This document shows positions 4,758 to 7,215 of a stretch of 7,215 bases of DNA, piece by piece. The notes under the pieces were generated by a model, which worked only from the letters and a program-made list of their open reading frames with translations, was not told the origin of the DNA and searched no databases. Within the stretch, counting starts at the first letter, position 1. Each line of letters opens with the position of its first letter. Origin of the DNA: Planctomycetota bacterium (lineage in GTDB: Bacteria; Planctomycetota; SZUA-567; H5-PLA8; CALKMO01); the NCBI GenBank assembly GCA_026417845.1, contig JAOACM010000225.1, positions 1-7,215 on the forward strand, written 5' to 3'. The position numbers and the translations under genes were made by a program.

Positions 4758-5686
4758 CACCCGGCGCCGACCATCCGGCCGGGCGCGCGTAATCTCTGCA
4801 GTCGCGATTCGAACCGTTCGCGCATTGCGGCCGCGATGCGTCCCGGCGCGCCCCCGCCCAGAGACCTGCCTTCCAGAGAGGTCAGGGGCATCACGCCGAT
4901 GAGCGAATTCGTCAGAAACGCCTCGTCGCATTCGAAGATAGCCCTCTCGGGGATCTTCCCGAAGCGGAATCGGAGGCCGAGGCGCGGGGCGATCGAGGCG
5001 ACCATGCGCACGGTTATGCCAGACAGACAACCTTCGGTCCCGGGATCGGGCGAGAGGAGCAATCTGCCGAATACCGCCACGAGGTTCGCGCATGAGGCTT
5101 CAGCCACCCGTCCGGCCGTGTTGCGCAGGATCGCTTCGTCGAACCCGCGGCGGACGGCGTACCTCCTGGCCAGGATGTTCTCGAGGAAGTTGCACGACTT
5201 TATCGAGGCGACCGGCGAGCGCTCGTTGCGAGGGAAGGGAGCAAAACATGCGGAGTACCCCCTGGCGTACTTTTCCCCGGACGGCGGGCTATACCCGTAC
5301 GCCACGGCAGTTAGCTCCGGCTGGGCGGATGGATCCGGCACGGGACCGACGCTTCCCGCGCCTCTACCCAGCGACAGACGAAGGCAGGCGTGCTCAAGCA
5401 AGCCGACGCTTCCGGCCGCAGTCTCGCACACGGTGCGCAGGGCGTCCCGCGATGGGATGCTGCGGAAACCAAGGGCGCGCGCGCCGCGGATCAGCCTGGC
5501 GATGTGCGCATCGAGCATGAACGGTTGCCCGAAGCGACAGCGTATCGTTTCAAACAGACCGTCGCCATATAGCATACGGCGATCGGTCGCCCACCGGACC
5601 GGGACGGCCTCGATGCACTCGCCGGCGAGCGCGAAAGCCTTTATGTCGCCGCTGCCGCCCATGGCCGTCTCCCGCGGCACCGCCAT
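4757..5686 (-). CDS. pabC: PabC, aminodeoxychorismate lyase (PLP fold type IV)
   Basis: PabC removes pyruvate from 4-amino-4-deoxychorismate to give p-aminobenzoate for folate synthesis. This 309-aa protein belongs to the class IV aminotransferase family. It shows RRMLYGDGLFETIR (36-49), a DAHIARL block (59-65), the catalytic-lysine region SIKSCNFLENILAR (161-174, Lys163), RGFDEAILRN (180-189), GRVAEASCAN (192-201, with the conserved Glu), GCLSGIT (219-225) and DEAFLTNSLIGVMPL (254-268). D-amino-acid and branched-chain aminotransferases share this fold; the pabB gene just upstream is the main reason for choosing PabC. Two starts are possible: ATG 5686 with GGGAG 9 nt before it, and ATG 5662 with GGGAG 6 nt before it. 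The shorter one fits family N-termini slightly better. In-frame TGA codons just upstream exclude a longer form or a fusion to PabB. At about 300 aa it is slightly longer than the E. coli protein (about 270). Confidence 0.87.
   Translation of the reverse strand: MAVPRETAMGGSGDIKAFALAGECIEAVPVRWATDRRMLYGDGLFETIRCRFGQPFMLDAHIARLIRGARALGFRSIPSRDALRTVCETAAGSVGLLEHACLRLSLGRGAGSVGPVPDPSAQPELTAVAYGYSPPSGEKYARGYSACFAPFPRNERSPVASIKSCNFLENILARRYAVRRGFDEAILRNTAGRVAEASCANLVAVFGRLLLSPDPGTEGCLSGITVRMVASIAPRLGLRFRFGKIPERAIFECDEAFLTNSLIGVMPLTSLEGRSLGGGAPGRIAAAMRERFESRLQRLRAPGRMVGAG
5669..5673 (-). promoter_or_regulatory. Alternative Shine-Dalgarno for pabC (start 5662)
   Basis: GGGAG on the - strand lies 6 nt before the internal ATG at 5662. 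Together with GGGAG at 5696-5700, which is 9 nt before ATG 5686, it leaves the pabC start undecided; both could be used. Confidence 0.45.
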
Positions 5687-5894
5687 GCGTGCGATCTCCC
5701 ATCATCATCCAGCAACCGGATCGCCGGGCACCCCGTTCCAAAGCGCCGGGACCGGTGGCTCCAGCCCTTCGCGGACGGATATCCGCCGCGATATCTTCCC
5801 CCCGGCCATCGAAGCCGGCCGCAACCCGGCGGGAAAGCAGCCCGCGCCGGAAAGGCGGATATTTTCTGACGGCCTGCAGTTCCGCCTGTGGCGC
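5687..5894. other. 208-bp gap between pabB and pabC
   Basis: This is long for an intra-operon gap. It contains an inverted pair ATATCCGCC (5779-5787) and GGCGGATAT (5854-5862), a hairpin CCGGC/GCCGG (5802-5818), and GATATC twice (5778-5783 and 5789-5794) separated by CGCCG. An ATG at 5898 overlaps the pabB stop as ATGA and opens an 85-codon frame to 5641, but its product is Arg/Gly-rich and unrecognisable and its ribosome site touches the ATG. I see no supportable gene. Confidence 0.5.
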
Positions 5895-7215
5895 TCATCC
5901 TCCCCGCGGAAACTCCGCTCCCAGGGCACGGAAAAAACCGGCGGCCTTGTGCAGCGTTTCCTCGTATTCGGCAGCCGGCTCAGAATCCGCCACTATGCCG
6001 CCGCCGGCCTGGTAATGGATGCGGCCCCCTTCGGCCAGCGCCGTACGGATGGCTATATTGAAAACCATACCGCCGCGCGAGTCGAGGAATCCTATGCTGC
6101 CGGTGTAAACGCTCCGGCAGCTCGGTTCAATCTCCGCGATTATCTCGCAGGCTCTTATCTTCGGCGCCCCCGTTACCGATCCGCCGGGGAACGCGGCGCG
6201 GAGGAGATCGAGAGGGCAGTACCGGTCATGCAGGAGACCGGTCACAGTTGCTGCGCGGTGATGGACTGACGCGTGGGTCTGGATCGAGCCGGGGTCTTCG
6301 ACCCTGATCGAGCCGTAGCGGCATACCTTGCCCAGATCGTTCCGCAGCAGGTCCACGATCATGGCCAGCTCGGCCTTCTCCTTGGCGCTCCCTTCCAGAT
6401 CGGCGACCAGCCTCGCGTCCGCTTCCGCGTCCGCGCCGCGGGGTCTTGTGCCTTTTATCGGTCTGGTCGAGACCCTGTCTCCTTCGAGCGTCAGAAACAT
6501 CTCCGGGCTGACGCTCAGCACCGCCATGTCCCCGCCCAGCCCTATGTACGCGCTGTAGCCGCCCGGCGAGGCTTTCCGCAGAAGCATGTATGCTTCCTTC
6601 GGAGCAAGTCCAGGGACGGAGACCGTAAAACGCTGCGACAGATTCACCTGATATATGTCGCCGGCAGCGATGTAATCGAGGGCGCGTGCTATGGCGGCGA
6701 GATACCCGTCGCGATCGAACGTCGAGGAAACGCGGCCGGCAGGAGTGCGCGGCGGGCGGATCGCCCGCTGACCGGCAAGGTCCGTGGGGCAATCCCGCAG
6801 CAGATTTTCGGCCTCTCCGATGGCGCTCGATGTATCCCGCGCGGAACTTTTCCCCTCCCAGTCCGTCCGGCATGCGAACCAGACGCCTTCTTTGTGGTCG
6901 AAAGCCAGGATGAGACCATACAATCCCAGCCACATGTCGGGGAAAGGCAAATCTCTTTCTCCCGCAATGGGGATTCTGTCGGCAAACCTGCCCATCTCGT
7001 AGCCGAAGTAGCCTATCGCCCCGCCGGCAAGAACCGGAGCGCCCGGCGCCGCCTCCTGGTTGCGTCTTGCGAACCCCATGCCGGATAGAAGCTTCTTCAG
7101 CGCTGCGAAAGGATTACCGGCAACGGTTTCCCTCCGCGAACCGTCCCCGCTGCGGATCGTAAGGACGCCGTCGCGAACCTCGAGCAGGCAGATCGGGTTG
7201 GCCGCGAGGTAACTG
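5895..7215 (-). CDS. pabB: PabB, aminodeoxychorismate synthase component I (5' end outside window)
   Basis: PabB, with the glutamine amidotransferase PabA, converts chorismate to 4-amino-4-deoxychorismate, the substrate of PabC encoded next. The frame stays open to the right edge, so 439 residues are visible and the N-terminus is missing. The visible part starts with a recognisable N-terminal region (YLAANPICLLEVRDG, then GGAIGYFGYEMGR at about 64-76). The chorismate-binding domain follows: DIYQVNLSQRF (186-196), RPIKGTRPRG (251-260), ELAMIVDLLRNDLGKV (282-297), FPGGSVTGAPK (342-352), YTGSIGF (370-376) and GGGIVADS (404-411). PIKGT carries the lysine nucleophile (Lys254) of aminodeoxychorismate synthases; anthranilate synthase (TrpE) has PIAGT, so PabB is preferred. 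The methionine at 7079 is internal, not the start. No pabA is visible in the window; it may lie upstream, or the amidotransferase may be shared with tryptophan synthesis. Confidence 0.93.
   Translation of the reverse strand, partial: SYLAANPICLLEVRDGVLTIRSGDGSRRETVAGNPFAALKKLLSGMGFARRNQEAAPGAPVLAGGAIGYFGYEMGRFADRIPIAGERDLPFPDMWLGLYGLILAFDHKEGVWFACRTDWEGKSSARDTSSAIGEAENLLRDCPTDLAGQRAIRPPRTPAGRVSSTFDRDGYLAAIARALDYIAAGDIYQVNLSQRFTVSVPGLAPKEAYMLLRKASPGGYSAYIGLGGDMAVLSVSPEMFLTLEGDRVSTRPIKGTRPRGADAEADARLVADLEGSAKEKAELAMIVDLLRNDLGKVCRYGSIRVEDPGSIQTHASVHHRAATVTGLLHDRYCPLDLLRAAFPGGSVTGAPKIRACEIIAEIEPSCRSVYTGSIGFLDSRGGMVFNIAIRTALAEGGRIHYQAGGGIVADSEPAAEYEETLHKAAGFFRALGAEFPRGG

Noticed and set aside
4434..6269. 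611-codon open frame on the + strand
   Set aside because: It runs opposite pabC and the end of pabB, both with clear family motifs. Its product is Arg/Pro/Ser-rich with no recognisable domain, typical of antisense frames in GC-rich DNA.
5895..7215. Anthranilate synthase component I (TrpE) in place of PabB
   Set aside because: The active-site motif is PIKGT with the lysine typical of aminodeoxychorismate synthase, and a PabC gene follows.
1..7215. tRNA, rRNA, CRISPR array, phage or transposase genes
   Set aside because: I looked for these and saw no cloverleaf, no regularly spaced repeats and no transposase or integrase motif on either strand.

Overview
The window is GC-rich bacterial DNA that is mostly coding. 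Its genes form two blocks with a different orphan gene between them. Nothing fixes the taxon. High GC, frequent ATA and AGG/AGA codons in the real genes, and a fused MOSC-MogA protein inside a molybdenum-cofactor operon suggest an anaerobic or respiratory bacterium, for example a deltaproteobacterial (Desulfobacterota-like) lineage. That is a low-confidence inference. I found no tRNA, rRNA, CRISPR array, transposase gene or phage gene.

Block 1 (about 1-2856, + strand) is a molybdenum-cofactor operon: moaC (cyclic pyranopterin monophosphate synthase), a fused MOSC + MogA/MoaB-type molybdopterin adenylyltransferase, and moeA (molybdopterin molybdotransferase). moaC and the fusion gene overlap by 53 bp. 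moeA follows after a 124-bp gap that carries a short palindrome and a small direct repeat. Together the three proteins cover the first step (MoaC), adenylation of molybdopterin (Mog domain) and metal insertion (MoeA). The MOSC domain points to sulfur or metal-sulfur handling of the finished cofactor.

The 288-bp convergent gap (2857-3144) contains an 81-bp palindromic element with perfect 11-bp arms that looks like a REP/RAYT-type repeat. Smaller hairpins flank it.

The - strand gene at 3145-4302 encodes a well-conserved protein of unknown function. It distantly resembles deoxyhypusine synthase and is the least understood gene here. A 454-bp non-coding stretch (4303-4756) lies upstream. It holds a MITE-like 80-bp imperfect inverted repeat with a possible CAA target duplication, two copies of AATATATGGG, several GC-rich stem-loops, and a probable terminator for the gene block to its right.

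Block 2 (4757-7215, - strand) is a p-aminobenzoate (folate) operon: pabB (aminodeoxychorismate synthase component I, running off the right edge) followed by pabC (aminodeoxychorismate lyase, PLP fold type IV). The 208-bp gap between them holds no gene I can support.

Most of the window is ordinary metabolism. The observations most worth following up are the orphan conserved gene, the two palindromic mobile-like elements, and the MOSC-MogA fusion.
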